Source of the DNA: Platanthera guangdongensis
Lineage: Eukaryota; Streptophyta; Magnoliopsida; Asparagales; Orchidaceae
DNA: 64,000 nucleotides
Assembly (NCBI GenBank): GCA_039583875.1
Contig: CM077158.1
Location: 118,169,900-118,233,899, forward strand
Direction of reading: 5' to 3'
A program made the translations under genes and the position numbers. Of the stretch, positions 44,291-55,798 are shown piece after piece (positions within the stretch are counted from its first letter, which is position 1; each line of letters begins with the position of its first letter). The notes beneath the pieces were generated by a model, which worked only from the letters and a program-made list of their open reading frames with translations, searched no databases and was not told the origin of the DNA.

Positions 44291-45400
44291 ATCTTATGGT
44301 CCCTCAAAGTAGATAAAACTATTCGCAGATGCTGATCATGCTCCTCAACATTGCGGGAATAGACTAGAACATCGTCGATAAACACGACTACGAACTTGTC
44401 CAAGAATTCCTTGAACATACGGTTCATCATATCCATAAAGGCTGAGGGTGCGTTAGTCAAACCAAACGACATTACCAGAAATTCAAAATGTACATGTCTT
44501 GATCGAAAAGCAGTCCGTGGAATATCCGACTCACGGATCCTGAGCAGATGGTAATCAGAACGAAGATCAATCTTAGAAAATTTCGCGCTACCACGCAACT
44601 GATCAAACAAATCGTCGATCCTCGACAGAGGATACCTGTTCTTAATAGTGACTTTATTTAGCTCTCAATAATCGATGAAAAGCCTCATCGATCCATCTTT
44701 CTTCTTTACAAATAGAACAGGAGCACCCCAAGGCGACGAACTCGGCCTTATAAAACCCTTCTCTAACAAGTCATCCAGCTGGATACACAACTCCTCCAGC
44801 TCTCGCGGGGCCATCCGGTACGGTGCCTTCGCAATAGGACGCGTACCCGGCTCCAAATCTATCACAAACTCAAAATCTCTCTCAGGTGGAAGACCAGGAA
44901 GATCATCAGGAAAAACATCTGAAAACTCGCGCACAACAGGAATCTTTTCAAAACGCGGCAAAGTACCAACGGTCCCCAAAACGGATACCAAACAAGCAAA
45001 ACAGCCGGAAACTAGCAGTGTCCGAGCATATACCACGGAAATAACTAGACAATCCTGGCATGAATCACCATAAACACTCCCAGTCTGACCGTTGTCCTTT
45101 ACGAAGTCCAAGTGCTTACCCTTACACTGGATAACAACATCATACCTGGACAACCAATCCATGCCTAAAATAACATCAGAGTCTTCCAAGTCGATTACCT
45201 TCAGATCTGCCTTAGCTAGAAAATCCCTTAAAACAATCGGACAATCCTGAATGCCCTGATCTGAAACCACAGAATCACCGGAAGGGAACTTGATATAAAA
45301 TTCATCCCAACTTGATCTATATCCAAACATTACCGATCAACGAAAGCTCTAGCCACAAATGTGTGGGTAGCGCCAGAGTCGAAGAGAACACGCGACCAAC
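44191..45400 (-). pseudogene. Tekay protease and reverse transcriptase
   Basis: The protease active site near 45363-45395 reads VLFDSGATHTFVARAF; 45330-44665 continues with the flap and ILGMDWLSRYDVVI, the end of protease. RT starts at FPDDLPGLPPERDFEFVIDL, TRPIAKAPYRMAPRELEEL, GFIRPSSSPWGAPVLFVKKK. After a stop near 44662, 44610-44191 has [34 protein letters not shown] and the active site [11 protein letters not shown]. The catalytic Asp residues are kept, but stops and a shift at about 44270 break it. Confidence 0.85.
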
Positions 45401-45639
45401 GGTTCTTTACCTTTAATCTTCTATAAAGTTGCGCACGCATCCAAGGAAATAATTGGTAAAGTTATAATTATGAACTAAAAAATTAGAACAAGGGAGAACG
45501 TCTAACCTGAAACAACTTGAGTCGAAGTCTGAGCTTCCTCTGAGGAAATCACATTCAGCTTTCCTTTACCCTTATCCAATCGCTGAGGCGGTGGCAATGC
45601 CTGAAGTGGGACTGGTTGAAGCACAGGGTGGGACTGAGG

Positions 45640-46823
45640 GCACTGAGTCTTGACGTGCCCCTTTTGTCCACACTGATATCAAACCTTATCCTTTAACCAG
45701 CAACGGGAAACATCATGCCCCTTCTTCTTGCACAAGGTACATTCCAAGTCCCTCTTAGAAGCACCCTGAATCGTATGAACCTGCTCCTTCTTCTGAGCTC
45801 CTATCCTCTTGAAACATCTCTCAAAGGGGTGGCCTGACCGGCCACAGAAGCTATAAACCTCTTTGCTCTTCTTCCTTGAAGAAGCATCGGGCACCTGAGG
45901 GCTCTTTCCTTCAACCAATTTCCTCTTATCCTTTCTCATTTCCTGGCCTTTGTTCTTAGTATTGTCGATTTCCCCGAGCTTCAAGGCAGCTTCTACCACA
46001 CTGGTATAACTCACTGCTCCATAAGCACAGCTAGCTGCTGGATGTCACTTCTTAGACCACCCAGAAATCTTTTAACTCGATCCGCCTCGGGGCTTACCAA
46101 GCCAGGGGCAAACCGACTCAGCTTGCTGAACTCGATCTCATACTCACTAACTGTGAGCTGCCTCTGCTTCAAATGTAAGAAATCCTTCATCAGGCGGTCC
46201 CGCTCGACCGAGGGTAGAAACTTTCCCAGTAGCATCTCCTTAAAAGACTCCTAAGAGCATCCTTCTTTCAAGCTCTCCTTCTCTCTCATCCACCAATTTT
46301 TTGCTAACCCCTTAAGCTGGTAGCCGACGATCATCACTCTCTGATCGTCAGTAACTCTAGAGTAGGAAAACATCTCTTCGATCGATATAAGCCAATCATG
46401 CAAGACCATAAAGTCTGCCTTTCCATCATAAGTAGGAGGCCTGAGTCGATGAAACTGAGAGATAAACTTCATCTCTGGTGGAACCACTACCAGAGGCACC
46501 AGAGGAGTAGGAGGGGCAGGGACAGCTAGACCCACAGCAGGGTCCTGCACTCTTGGAGCTAGCCCAGACACAACTGACAACATAGACTGGATCTGGGACT
46601 GCACATCCACGATCTGCCTTGACAAGGCCTCATTGCTCTATCACAAACTCTCCATCATCGCATTGCTCTCCGGACCCGAAGACTCACCCTCAGACTGGGG
46701 AGTTAGCCTCGTCGAAGGACGCTTCGACATCCTATAATTGAATTGGCACCAATCAAGACCTAGCCCAACTTCTAGAACAAAACTACATGGTACAGACAAA
46801 ACATACTTAAATATGAGCTTCAA
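45640..46823 (-). pseudogene. Tekay gag
   Basis: Probable start near 46733 (MSKRPSTRLTPQSEGESSGP). The gag domain runs 46625-46011: FHRLRPPTYDGKADFMVLHD, RVMIVGYQLKGLAKNWW, RLMKDFLHLKQRQLTVSEYE, FAPGLVSPEADRVKRFLGGL. Three zinc knuckles in tandem follow at about 45845, 45730 and 45665: FCGRSGHPFERC (first Cys lost), CTLCKKKGHDVSRC (intact), QCGQKGHVKTQC (first Cys lost, stop before it). Frameshifts near 46250 and 46014. Confidence 0.8.
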
Positions 46824-46849
46824 CTGCTAACTTGCTCTGGGATTTTGTT

Positions 46850-47404
46850 TTTATAATGATGATGTTATGCTTAACCTAGGATGGTTTACCACCATCACAC
46901 TAACTCATGTTCTTAGACCATGAATGCATGAATTTGTATTCTTTTTGACTCAAAACCATGTGTGTACATATGTCATCATGCAAATATTTAGCTTAGCACG
47001 TTGTGCTTATGCAATGTTATGTTATGCATGTTGTGCTATGCATTCTAAAAAGGCCTTAATGCATGGCATGGGCGACGTACACATGAAAATGTTATGCATC
47101 CCATACTATATAATATTTGCATGCAACAAAAAAGAAAACATGGTAGTCGCAGCCATGTGGTGAGGTTATGCATCCCATACGACATAACCCTCACATGTTT
47201 CCTCCTATGGTGGATCCATATACAAACACATATTATGCATCTCATACTACATAATATGCCCTGTATACTTTTATTCATGCTTATGAGTGTAGTGCTCATG
47301 CTTCAGACAAGACGTACTGATGACACATCGGTGTGTGCATGATATGACACTAAACAACTAACACTAACAAGGGAAAGTTGCCCGACCAATTGTCAAGCAA
47401 CCTC
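46850..47404 (-). other. 5' untranslated leader of the Tekay element
   Basis: Between the 5' LTR with its primer-binding site and gag. It is rich in ATG/CAT-containing words (GTTATGCAT, TGCATCCCATAC repeated near 47090, 47168 and 47236), an internal duplication of about 70 bp. No gene seen. Confidence 0.6.
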
Positions 47405-47417
47405 CCTCTGATACCAA
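47405..47417 (-). other. primer-binding site (Tekay element)
   Basis: The minus strand reads TTGGTATCAGAGG next to the 5' LTR end, matching initiator tRNA-Met. Confidence 0.85.
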
Positions 47418-48117
47418 CTGTCATGACCCGCATTTTCTCAACAAATAAATCATATCAGAGCAAGATAAAATACGTGGATTTGACATCCTACATGAGTGTA
47501 AACGTCCCCAAAGAACAACTCATGGAATGCAGGACTCTCGATTTATCATAGTATAAGAAAAATAGCTTTTTACGTTACTTGGGAAGGCAGTGCTTTGGTT
47601 TTATAAACATGATGTGCATAAGGTACATATAGTAATGTTTTTAGGGTTTAAAAATACCTAACATGCAACCTGCCATAAAACATTCCCAGAAGCAAGTAAA
47701 CAATCTCCAAAAAGGCAAAAATAGCAGTTCTCAGTTCATATCTAGCATCAAAAGCACGCCATCAGTGGGCGTCAACAACCTGGCACAAACCCACTGGTGA
47801 GTATGTATGTCTATACAGAAAGAAGAAAACTACCTCTCCAAATCAAGGAACAACAAACTCAGCTACCCCGAAGGCCACAAGCAAGCTCCACCAGAACACT
47901 AGCCTTCTCAATCGGCCACAACCTGAACCTGAGGCATTCAAAGAAAGAATATGATGAATTGTAAATATACGTATTTTTGTGTACATTAATTTAGTCGTTT
48001 TCATTTATTTTCATCATTTTTACTTATTTTTGTTCAATAAAATGCTCCTATTTTGTAAATATATTACTAACTTGTTTTATTTTATTTTTCAGGAAAAAAA
48101 TTAAAAATCTGCCAAAA

Positions 48118-48670
48118 TTTGACAAGTCACGCCCGTGACTTACTGGTAACGCCCGTGACCAGGGCGTGACAATGCAAAAACCGTGAAATCAGCAATTTTC
48201 GAGAAGAAAAGCTTGACACGCCCGGGGTCAGGCCCGTGTCACCCGACATGGGGCGTGACCCAACCCGTGTCCACCCGCTCGACATTTTCAGCTGGACGTT
48301 CGTCGACCTCCTCGACACGCCCAGAGTCACGCCCGTGACCTAGGGCGTGACACCTCTTCCCGCTCGACGATTTTCAACTCGACATTTTTCGCTCGACATT
48401 TGTCGAGTGTCGACACCAACCGACATGCCCAGAGTCACCCCCGTGACCTGGAGCGTGACATCTCTACCCGGCCGACAAGACCTGCACGGCGACTTTCGGC
48501 GTGACCCGCGCCCAAATCCACCTTCTTGACACACCTAGCATCACACACGTGACCTGGGGCATGACCAACGTGAGACCGACACGTGTCCAGCCCGAAGTCC
48601 ACATTGATGTCAAATCGACGGCCGCCATCATGAATAGTGTCGACACGCCCCCGACATGCCCGTGTCGGGG
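48118..48670. repeat. hairpin cluster in the solo Athila-type LTR
   Basis: Repeated GTCACGCCCGTGAC-type palindromes (48126, 48320, 48434), GACACGCCCGGGGTC, CGACACGCCC and a GTGTCGACAC-like site at 48407. Many carry substitutions. The cluster ends about 25 bp before the TATA box. Confidence 0.8.
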
Positions 48671-48694
48671 GGCGTGTACTTGTAAATTTTCTGC

Positions 48695-48705
48695 CTATAA
48701 ATAGC
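48695..48705 (+). promoter_or_regulatory. solo LTR TATA box
   Basis: CTATAAATAGC, identical to the TATA boxes of the young Athila-type LTRs. An AATAAA at 48857-48862 may be the matching poly(A) signal. Confidence 0.7.
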
Positions 48706-51700
48706 TGTGTTCTGCTTGAGTTCTGGTTCCCTTTTTGAACCATTTTGTATAGGTGTTATGCTGCTCGGATGAGTTCCAAATGCTATGTAAGGGATATTTT
48801 CTCCCCCTCTCCTTAGTTTTTATTTTTGTTCCTTTGTAACTCGTTCTTTTTAACTTAATAAAAACTGTTTTTCGTCTCTTATTCTGGCTTTGGAATGAAT
48901 CTAAACAACGTACTCTTATGCAATCTTATTTTTCATTTTGTTTTAACTTAGTTTTTTCGCACTTTTTTTATACGCGCGTGTGTGTGTATGAGAGTAAATG
49001 TTATGTTTTCTTTTTTTTGGATACGTAGTTGTTACGTTTTCATTTCATTAGCTTTTGATAGTTTAGGATTTTTATAGTTTCTATTTCATCCCTATAGATC
49101 CGTAAAAACGTTTTCAAACTGTTTTTCTGTTTTTTTTAACTTAGCTTTTTTTCTTTCTATTTGGTAAACCTTTTTCGTTCTTTTCCCTTTCTTCGCACTT
49201 TTTTAGCATTTTTACGGAGTTATAGGAATGATAATATAGTCGTTTTAATTTTTCGTGCATTTCGATTTTTCGTTTAAACTTTTGCTCCTTTTATTTTTTT
49301 TGTCTTCATTTTAATCATTCTACCGCATTCTAGCGGTAGAAATGTATTCGTTTTAATTTTCCGAGCTCTTTCAATTTGCGTTTATTTGCAAACTTTTTCG
49401 CTCGTTTAATTTTTATTTTCACTTTTTATGCATTTCTACCACATTCTAGCGGTAGAAATGCAGTTATTTTAATTTTTAGGTAACTTAGTTTTTTTTATTC
49501 ATTTCTGTGTGAGTAAGCATTTATTTCCGCCTACTAGTTAAGAGTTAAATGACGCATTGCTTTTATTTCCATTGCAGTAGAGTGTGTGAGTGTGTTTACT
49601 TTATGTTGTGTGTGTGAGTTTTAAATTCAGTAGAGTGCGTAAGTTTTACTTTATGTAGAGTGCGTGCGTGTGTTGCATTTATTTAGTCCTACTCATTTGA
49701 GTAGGACCCGCTTTCTTTCTCCCGCCCACGTATTTGTGTCGGGACTCGCAATTTACAGCTTTCTTCAGTCCTACTCCTTTGAGTAGGACTTGCAATTTAC
49801 TGCTTTATTTCCCGCTTTATTTTCCTGCTTTCATTTTATCGCTTTCATTTACTGCTTTCTTTATTGCTTTCCTCGCAAGCCATCCCCATTCTGATGAGTG
49901 GCTAACCGTTCTTAGCCCTCGATATCGAAGAGCAATGAGACAAATAAAATAGCTTAAAATAATTAAAGGTCTCATTTTTCTAATTAATTAAAGTACTTAA
50001 GGTTTGCCCAGGGTTAATGATGCGTAGGACCACATATCGATGTGTGGGCCCTATTTCCGTTTTCCATACGCTCGCCGAGAGGCCGTGCGCATGGACAGAT
50101 CACCCCTTGGCAAAGAGAGTTCCGCACTAACCCTCGAGAGAGGAGGCACGCCAACTCTACCGTATTTGGTTCCCCACCCAATAGCGGGGTCCTTAGCGTA
50201 ATGCGGGCGTTAAGAGGAATCCTTCGTCGGACTAACGATCGGTCGAATAGTCTTAGCGTTCAGGTGAGCGATAGTCCTAGAGATAAGTGAGCTCATTCTA
50301 GTGGAACCTCCACGGCCAAGTCTCCGCCTTAATTAATTAGAAACCTAGAAGCTCTTTTTATTTAAAGTATATTTTAGTTCAAATTCTTTTCGGTGCCATC
50401 GAGCTAAGCTCTTCATCGGCACCACCTTCATGCTTTCATTTTCTTTCTGCCATTTTCTACCTTTTTATTATATATAAAATATCCCGACAACATAATTATC
50501 GGAAAAATAATATTCCCCTCCAGGGAAGAGTAGAAATAATCGAACCGACCCCGAGAACAATACGACCTCGATATTCCACCCGGAATATCCTGTACTACTC
50601 ACGATAGGTGCAGTTGCCTCCTTTCGTTAAAACTCGATCTAACCCGTTTTATATCCAATAAATAAATATGCGCGCCCCGTTTTCTAAATAAAAAAAACAC
50701 TTCCGCTTTACTTAAATAAAACCGTCGGGTCGCCGCGTGATCGTAAATATTTTTGGAGTTTTAACACCCATCAGAATACCTCAGCAAGAATAGAATGAAA
50801 AACAGGGGAGCATTAGATTCATAAGCAATAAAAGAGTGGCTTACCAACCTCATAAAAAGTGCTACCAAAAAGAGCGAAGATAAAATGAACAATACAACAA
50901 GGGTAAAACACTACCCAAGGAAAGATCAAAATGCACCAAGTGCGAGAAATAAACAACATTCCCTGCTAAAAATAACTGCAGCAGCAACAAGGCAAGTGAT
51001 GGGCCCGCGAACAGACTCTTACAGTGGTTGGTTCGTTGAGTCGATCGCCGCGGGCTTGCTCGGGTAGGCAAGTGCACCTATCGCAAGTAGTACTCGATAT
51101 TCGGGGGAATACCGAGGTCGTATTGTTCTCGGGGTCGCGTTGACTATTCTTACTCCTCCGGGAGGACTATTATTTTACTGAAAATAAGGTGGATTTTTTT
51201 ACTTAATAAAAGGCGAAAAAGCAAAGGAGCGAAAAAAAATGGTTTAGAAAATATTCGATGAAGGGTTAACGCTCGGCATCGAATCGGATTAAGACTAAAA
51301 TAATTTTTAATAATAAAAAGACTTAGTTTTCAAATTAATAATAAGACAACTTGGCCGTGGAGGTTCCACAAATGTGAGCTCACCTAGCTATAGGGATATC
51401 GCTCACCTAAACGTTAAGACTATTCGACCGAACGTTAGTCCGACGAAGGATTCCTCTTAACGCCCGCTTTACGCTAAGAACCCCGCTATTGGGTGGGGAA
51501 CCCAATCCGGTAGAATTACGCTAGTCCTCTCTCGAGGGTATGCACGCAACTCTATTTACCCAGGGGTGATCGGTCCATATGCACGGCCTCTCGGCTAGCT
51601 AGCATATGGACTACGGAAATAGGGCCCACACATCGATTATGTGGTCCTACGCGTCGTAAACCCGGGGTAAACCCTAAGTGCTTAAATTAAAATGAAAATG

Positions 51701-51984
51701 AAGAGCTTTAATTATTATAAATCATTTTAAATGTCCCAATGCTCTTCGATGCCGAGGCTAATAGCGATTAGCCACACATCGGTATGGGGACGGCTTATAA
51801 TTTAGTGAGGCGCGAGTTCGAAATTAAATGCTACACGTTTATAAGAAAGGGACAAAAGAAAAATAACAACATTTAGAAAACTAAAAAGATTAGCTAGAAC
51901 AAGAACTCACGCACACTCCAAATTATAAATAAAAAAGGAACTAAGTTACACATAAAAAGAAAATTTGCATAATTTAAATTTGCG

Positions 51985-52325
51985 AGTCCCACTCAAACGA
52001 GTGGGGGCGGTAAATAAAGGCTGAAAATTGCAAGTCCTACTCAAACGAGTAGGACTGAAATGAAAGCGAGTCCTACTCAAATGAGTAGGAGAAAATAAAT
52101 GCGATTACAGGGCTAAAAAGTCCGGCCATTTAACTCAAGTGAGTAGGCGGAAAAAATAAAGTAAAATTGCAAGTCCTACTCAAACGAGTAGGACTGAAAT
52201 AAAGTCCGGCCATTTAAACTCAAGTGAGTAGGCGGAAAAATAAAGAAAGAAAAATTACAAGTCCTACTCGAACGAGTAGGACTGAAAATGAAAACGATGC
52301 GCCATTTAACTCTTAACGAGTAGGC
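51985..52325. repeat. inverted CCTACTC/GAGTAGG units in LTR
   Basis: Six short hairpins of the type AGTCCTACTC-AAACG-GAGTAGGACT (10-bp stem, 5-nt loop), for example at 52053-52077, 52172-52196 and 52261-52285, with CACTC..GAGTG variants. They lie downstream of the TATA box in the R/U5 part and are repeated in the 5' LTR (62206-62545) and the solo LTR (49685-49790). Confidence 0.85.
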
Positions 52326-53284
52326 GGAAATAAATGCACACGAACACACACACTCCAAATGAAATTCAAGAAAGCAATAAAACTATACACCTACACTCAC
52401 ACACTCTACATAATTTGAATAAAGCATTAAAAGAAAGCAATTAAAAAGAAAGCATGAAAATTATACACCTACACTCACACACTCTACACAATTTAAATCA
52501 AAGCATAAAAATTATACACCTACACTCACACACACTTCATGAAAAATCAAAGTTACCTAAAAATTAAAATTTTAACTATTTCAAGCATAGGTTTTGCCAA
52601 AAACAAATAAAAAGAAGAAATTAAAATTTTAGAAGACAAAAGTTTTTCAAACAAATTAAAAACCAAAGTTTTTGGAAAATAAAAATTTCAACATTTTCAT
52701 TCCTAGGATTTCATAAAAGAGCAAAAAAAGTTGAAATAAAAGTGAAAGAAGGAAAAAAGTTTTCATTCCAAAATGAAGCTAAGTAAAAAAAAAACAAAGG
52801 AAACTTTAACTCTTTTACACACTCATAAGAGTGAAGATGTTGAAGAAGACAAGAAAAAAGGAAAACCTAATTCATCATTTCATGAGTTTCTAACAAAACC
52901 TATTTTGAAAAATCAAAGGCATATAAAGAGGAAAAACATAACATTCCTAAGCATGAAAACAAGTAAATAAAAACATGTAAAGTAAGCAAATTACACTCAT
53001 ACACACACATACACTTTTCATAAATGAAGAACAAGTGAAGAACAAAGAATAAAAAGGGAAAGAGGTGAGCCATCCAAATGAACTTTTCATGCCAAATAAA
53101 GAGAGAAAATCTAACATTTTTATTAAAATTTTCAAGCTATTACAAAGCTAAAAGATAAAGCAAAACAAAACATGAAATAAAAAGGGAGAAATCTCCTTAC
53201 ATAGCACTAGTATCCACGGATTAAGCCCACAAAAAGACACTAACTTGGCCCAAAAATCTGAACCCTTGGACCTTACAGAACTGG

Positions 53285-53295
53285 GCTATTTATAG
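53285..53295 (-). promoter_or_regulatory. Athila-type 3' LTR TATA box
   Basis: The minus strand reads CTATAAATAGC. Hairpins begin only about 15-20 bp upstream in transcription. Confidence 0.7.
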
Positions 53296-53309
53296 GAAAA
53301 AATTTCTAA

Positions 53310-53870
53310 GTACACGCCCTCGGTCACGGGCGTGACATGGGGGCGTGACAGTACTATTCATGAAGGCGGCTGGCGATTGGACAGCAAAGTTGACTTCGGG
53401 CTGAGTTCGCAGCAGTCACGCCCCAGGTCACGGGCGTGACCTAGGCGTGTCGGGGAGGTAGAACCGGGCGCGGGTTGCGTCAAATGTCCTCGGCAGCGTC
53501 TTGTCGGGCCAGCTGGAAAGGTCACGCCCCATGTCACGGGCGTGACTATGGGCGTGACAGTCGGGGTCGACACTCGACGAATGTCGAGCGGAAAGTGTCG
53601 AGTCGAAATCGTTGAGCTGAAATTGGGTCACGCCCCAGGTCACGGGCGTGACACTGGGCGTGACAGTTGGTGTCGACACTCGACGATCGTCGAGTGGAAT
53701 TCGTCGAGAGGAGCGAACACGGGCTTGGGTCACGCCCCGTGTCGGGTGACACGGGCGTGTCGCCAGGCGTGTCAAGCCTTTTCTTCAGAAATTTTCCGAT
53801 TTCACGGGAAATACACAGGCACGGCTTGGTCACGGGCGTGACCCATGTGTCACGGGCGTGTACTTCCCAA
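53310..53870. repeat. hairpin cluster in the Athila-type 3' LTR
   Basis: Stem GTCACGCCC/GGGCGTGAC at 53415-53440 and 53627-53652, with 8-nt loops and perfect 9-bp stems; a close variant at 53521-53546. A perfect 20-bp palindrome, CACTCGACGA/TCGTCGAGTG, lies at 53677-53696, directly after GTGTCGAC. More GTCACGGGCGTGAC palindromes lie near 53320 and 53830. The same cluster is in the 5' LTR at 63540-64000. Confidence 0.9.
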
Positions 53871-54035
53871 ATTTGGCAGATTCTGGAATTTTTCTGCAAA
53901 ATAAAATAAAACAAGTTAGGAGAAAATTTACAAGAATAGGAACATTTTATTGAACAAAAATAAGTAAAAACGACGAAAATAAATGAAAATGACTAAATTA
54001 ATGTGCATAAAAATACGCATATTTACAGTTCATCA

Positions 54036-55798
54036 AATACCCCATACTTAGGCTTTTGCTATTCCAGAGCAAAAGTTTGAGGTGAATCTATAAGGAATAA
54101 AAAAAACTCTAAGTTTTGGCTATCGCTTAATTAATTATGAGAGAGATCGAAATAAATATACGGGGTGTAAGAGTTAAGTCCTAAAATTATGTAGATGATT
54201 TAAATAGCGCAAAAGTTTTGGCCAAAAGACTTCTTGATGTAATCAAATAGAAGGCAACATTTGTAATGGTTGGGTTAACGAAAATAGTTTGGAATTATAA
54301 GAATTCTAGCTTATACGAGTGCTACCGGAAATAATACAATTTACTAATTATGCTCTCAAAAAGATTTTTGAATTAATTCTAGAATCGAGTAATTGGCTAA
54401 GGGGGTAGTGTGGTTTATGAAGAGGGTTTTGATATTTGAGGTGAGGTAATTTTTTCTCGAACCTCCATTTTTTTTCTTTTGGATTATTAGGAAAACGAAA
54501 TCTTATTTTCCTAATATGATTTTTGTTTTTCAACTTCATAAAAAATTAACCCAATGTATATTTGTAGGAGTAATGAATTTTATCCTCTTACTCCCTATAT
54601 AATCTTTTTAAACTTATTGGGTGCCTATGTTTACGGAACGAAATCTTGTTCCCATTGACATAAGATCTTTTAAGGATAAAATTTTTCATGCCAAGTGGGT
54701 CATGAAAAGTGAGGGGAGAAAGGAAAACTAGATTGTAATCCTAAAAATTTTTGAGAGCAACCTTAATAATTTGTACGTTCCAATGTTTTCAGAAAGCTAA
54801 AAGTAAGTATAATTGAATTCTATAGTCGTTATTTCCTAACATAATATACGTGCTCCTATTAATGAAAAATTAGAAGTAGTGCCTAAAACGAGTCCGCTAG
54901 TTTTAACAAAGCATAAAGAATTCTTTAAAACTTAACCCCGGCTATTTAAATGTTTCAATCGATAATTAACAAACGGGTAGTAAACAGAGAATTAATAGTA
55001 TTCACATATAAATAAACTCAAAACAGAATTTTTGGATAGCAGAAAAGTTAAGTATGGAATATTTAATTTATTTGTTGCAAAACATTTTTTTTTTTATAGT
55101 TTTTTTTGTAAACATTTTTTTTTGTGTTTTTCATTTATTATCTTTTTTTTTTGTATTTTTGTTTTTCTCGATTTTTTTGTTTGAAAATTTTTTGAACTAT
55201 TATCTTTTTTTTTTGTATTTTTTAAGAGAATTTTCATAATATGTACAAAAATAAGGGAGAAAAAGAAAAATGTTTGTACAAGAATGAGGAAGGGGGAGAG
55301 AGAGAAAAAAATATTTACAAAGAGAAAATTTTTTTTGGATTTTTGTTTTTTTTTTTTTTTTTTTGTTTTTTTTTTTTTTTCATTTAAAAATTTTTTGTTT
55401 TTTCATTAAAAAAAATTTTTTTTGTTTCATTTTAAGATGTTTTTTTAAATTTTTTTTGTTTTTGTTTTGTTGTTATATGTATTTTTTTGTATTTTTCTTT
55501 TGTTTTTGAGATGCAGAAAAAATTGAAGTGCAGAAAGTAAAGCACGAAAATACCCCCATACTTAAGTCCAACATTGTCCCCAATGTTGTATCGTAAGTAT
55601 GCGGAACAGAAAAGAAAGACAATATGTACAAAGAAAGGAAAAGGAAGGGGGTAGAAGCTTCCCTGAAACGCGGTGGGGAAGGCCGATCAGAAACCCTGCG
55701 TTTATTAGAAAAAAATAACAAAGATAATAAGGAAAGAGCGAAAAAGATAAGCGAGGGGTGCCTCCCAGGAGCGCTTTGTTTATAGTCGTGTAGCTTGA
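54036..55798 (-). other. long AT-rich region between pol and 3' LTR, no gene
   Basis: 1.76 kb with no open frame of note, so the env-like gene of some Athila elements is absent. 55080-55500 is extremely T-rich on the plus strand (A-rich in the transcript), with runs of up to about 17 T. Two similar CCCCATACTTA blocks stand at 54042 and 55555. The purine-rich tract before the LTR (GTATGGGGTATT) may be the plus-strand primer. Confidence 0.7.
55080..55500. repeat. T-rich low-complexity tract
   Basis: Runs of T broken by single G, C or A, with the longest near 55351-55380. In the element's transcript this is an A-rich stretch upstream of the 3' LTR. It is also a likely site of assembly error. 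Confidence 0.9.

Larger units (their letters stand above)
47952..50773 (+). mobile_element. solo LTR, Athila-type
   Basis: 2822 bp from TGATGAATTGTAAATATACG to ACACCCATCA, flanked by the duplication GAATA (47947-47951 and 50774-50778). It is the plus-orientation relative of the LTRs at 50997 and 61218: the same ends, the same TATA box and hairpin placement, the same CCTACTC...GAGTAGGA units (49690-49790). Overall it is clearly diverged from the young copy. Confidence 0.9.
39012..50996 (-). mobile_element. Tekay/Del-type chromovirus (Ty3/gypsy)
   Basis: On the minus strand: 5' LTR (47419-50996, interrupted and truncated), primer-binding site, gag, protease, RT, remnant RNase H, integrase with chromodomain, polypurine tract, 3' LTR (39012-42298). 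RT before integrase marks Ty3/gypsy; the chromodomain and 3.3-kb LTR fit Tekay/Del. It inserted in the SIRE 5' LTR after AGCAA. The matching duplication should lie beyond the window. Stops, frameshifts and an RNase H deletion make it dead. Confidence 0.85.
47419..50996 (-). repeat. 5' LTR of the Tekay element, interrupted and truncated
   Basis: 47419-47951 and 50774-50996 match 39012-39960 of the 3' LTR apart from the 198-bp difference. The Athila-type element at 50997 cuts it. The rest should resume beyond the window, starting with the copy of GCAAG and then CACATGCC. Confidence 0.85.
50997..54035 (-). repeat. 3' LTR of the Athila-type element
   Basis: 3039 bp, minus strand TGATGAACTGTAAATATGCG (54035) to GCGGGCCCATCA (50997). 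Parts on the plus strand: GTCGATCGCCGCGG near 51038, inverted CCTACTC..GAGTAGG units (51990-52325), ACACACTC-rich stretches (52330-52540), TATA box 53285-53295, hairpins 53310-53870. Confidence 0.95.

Noticed and set aside
49734..52358. Small Phe/Ser-rich frames in Athila-type LTRs (49734-49952, 52176-52358, 62397-62579)
   Set aside because: They repeat in each LTR copy only because the LTRs repeat. They run through short inverted units and carry no known domain.
55054..55239. 61-codon Phe-rich open frame
   Set aside because: Product of the T-rich tract; no family and no start context.
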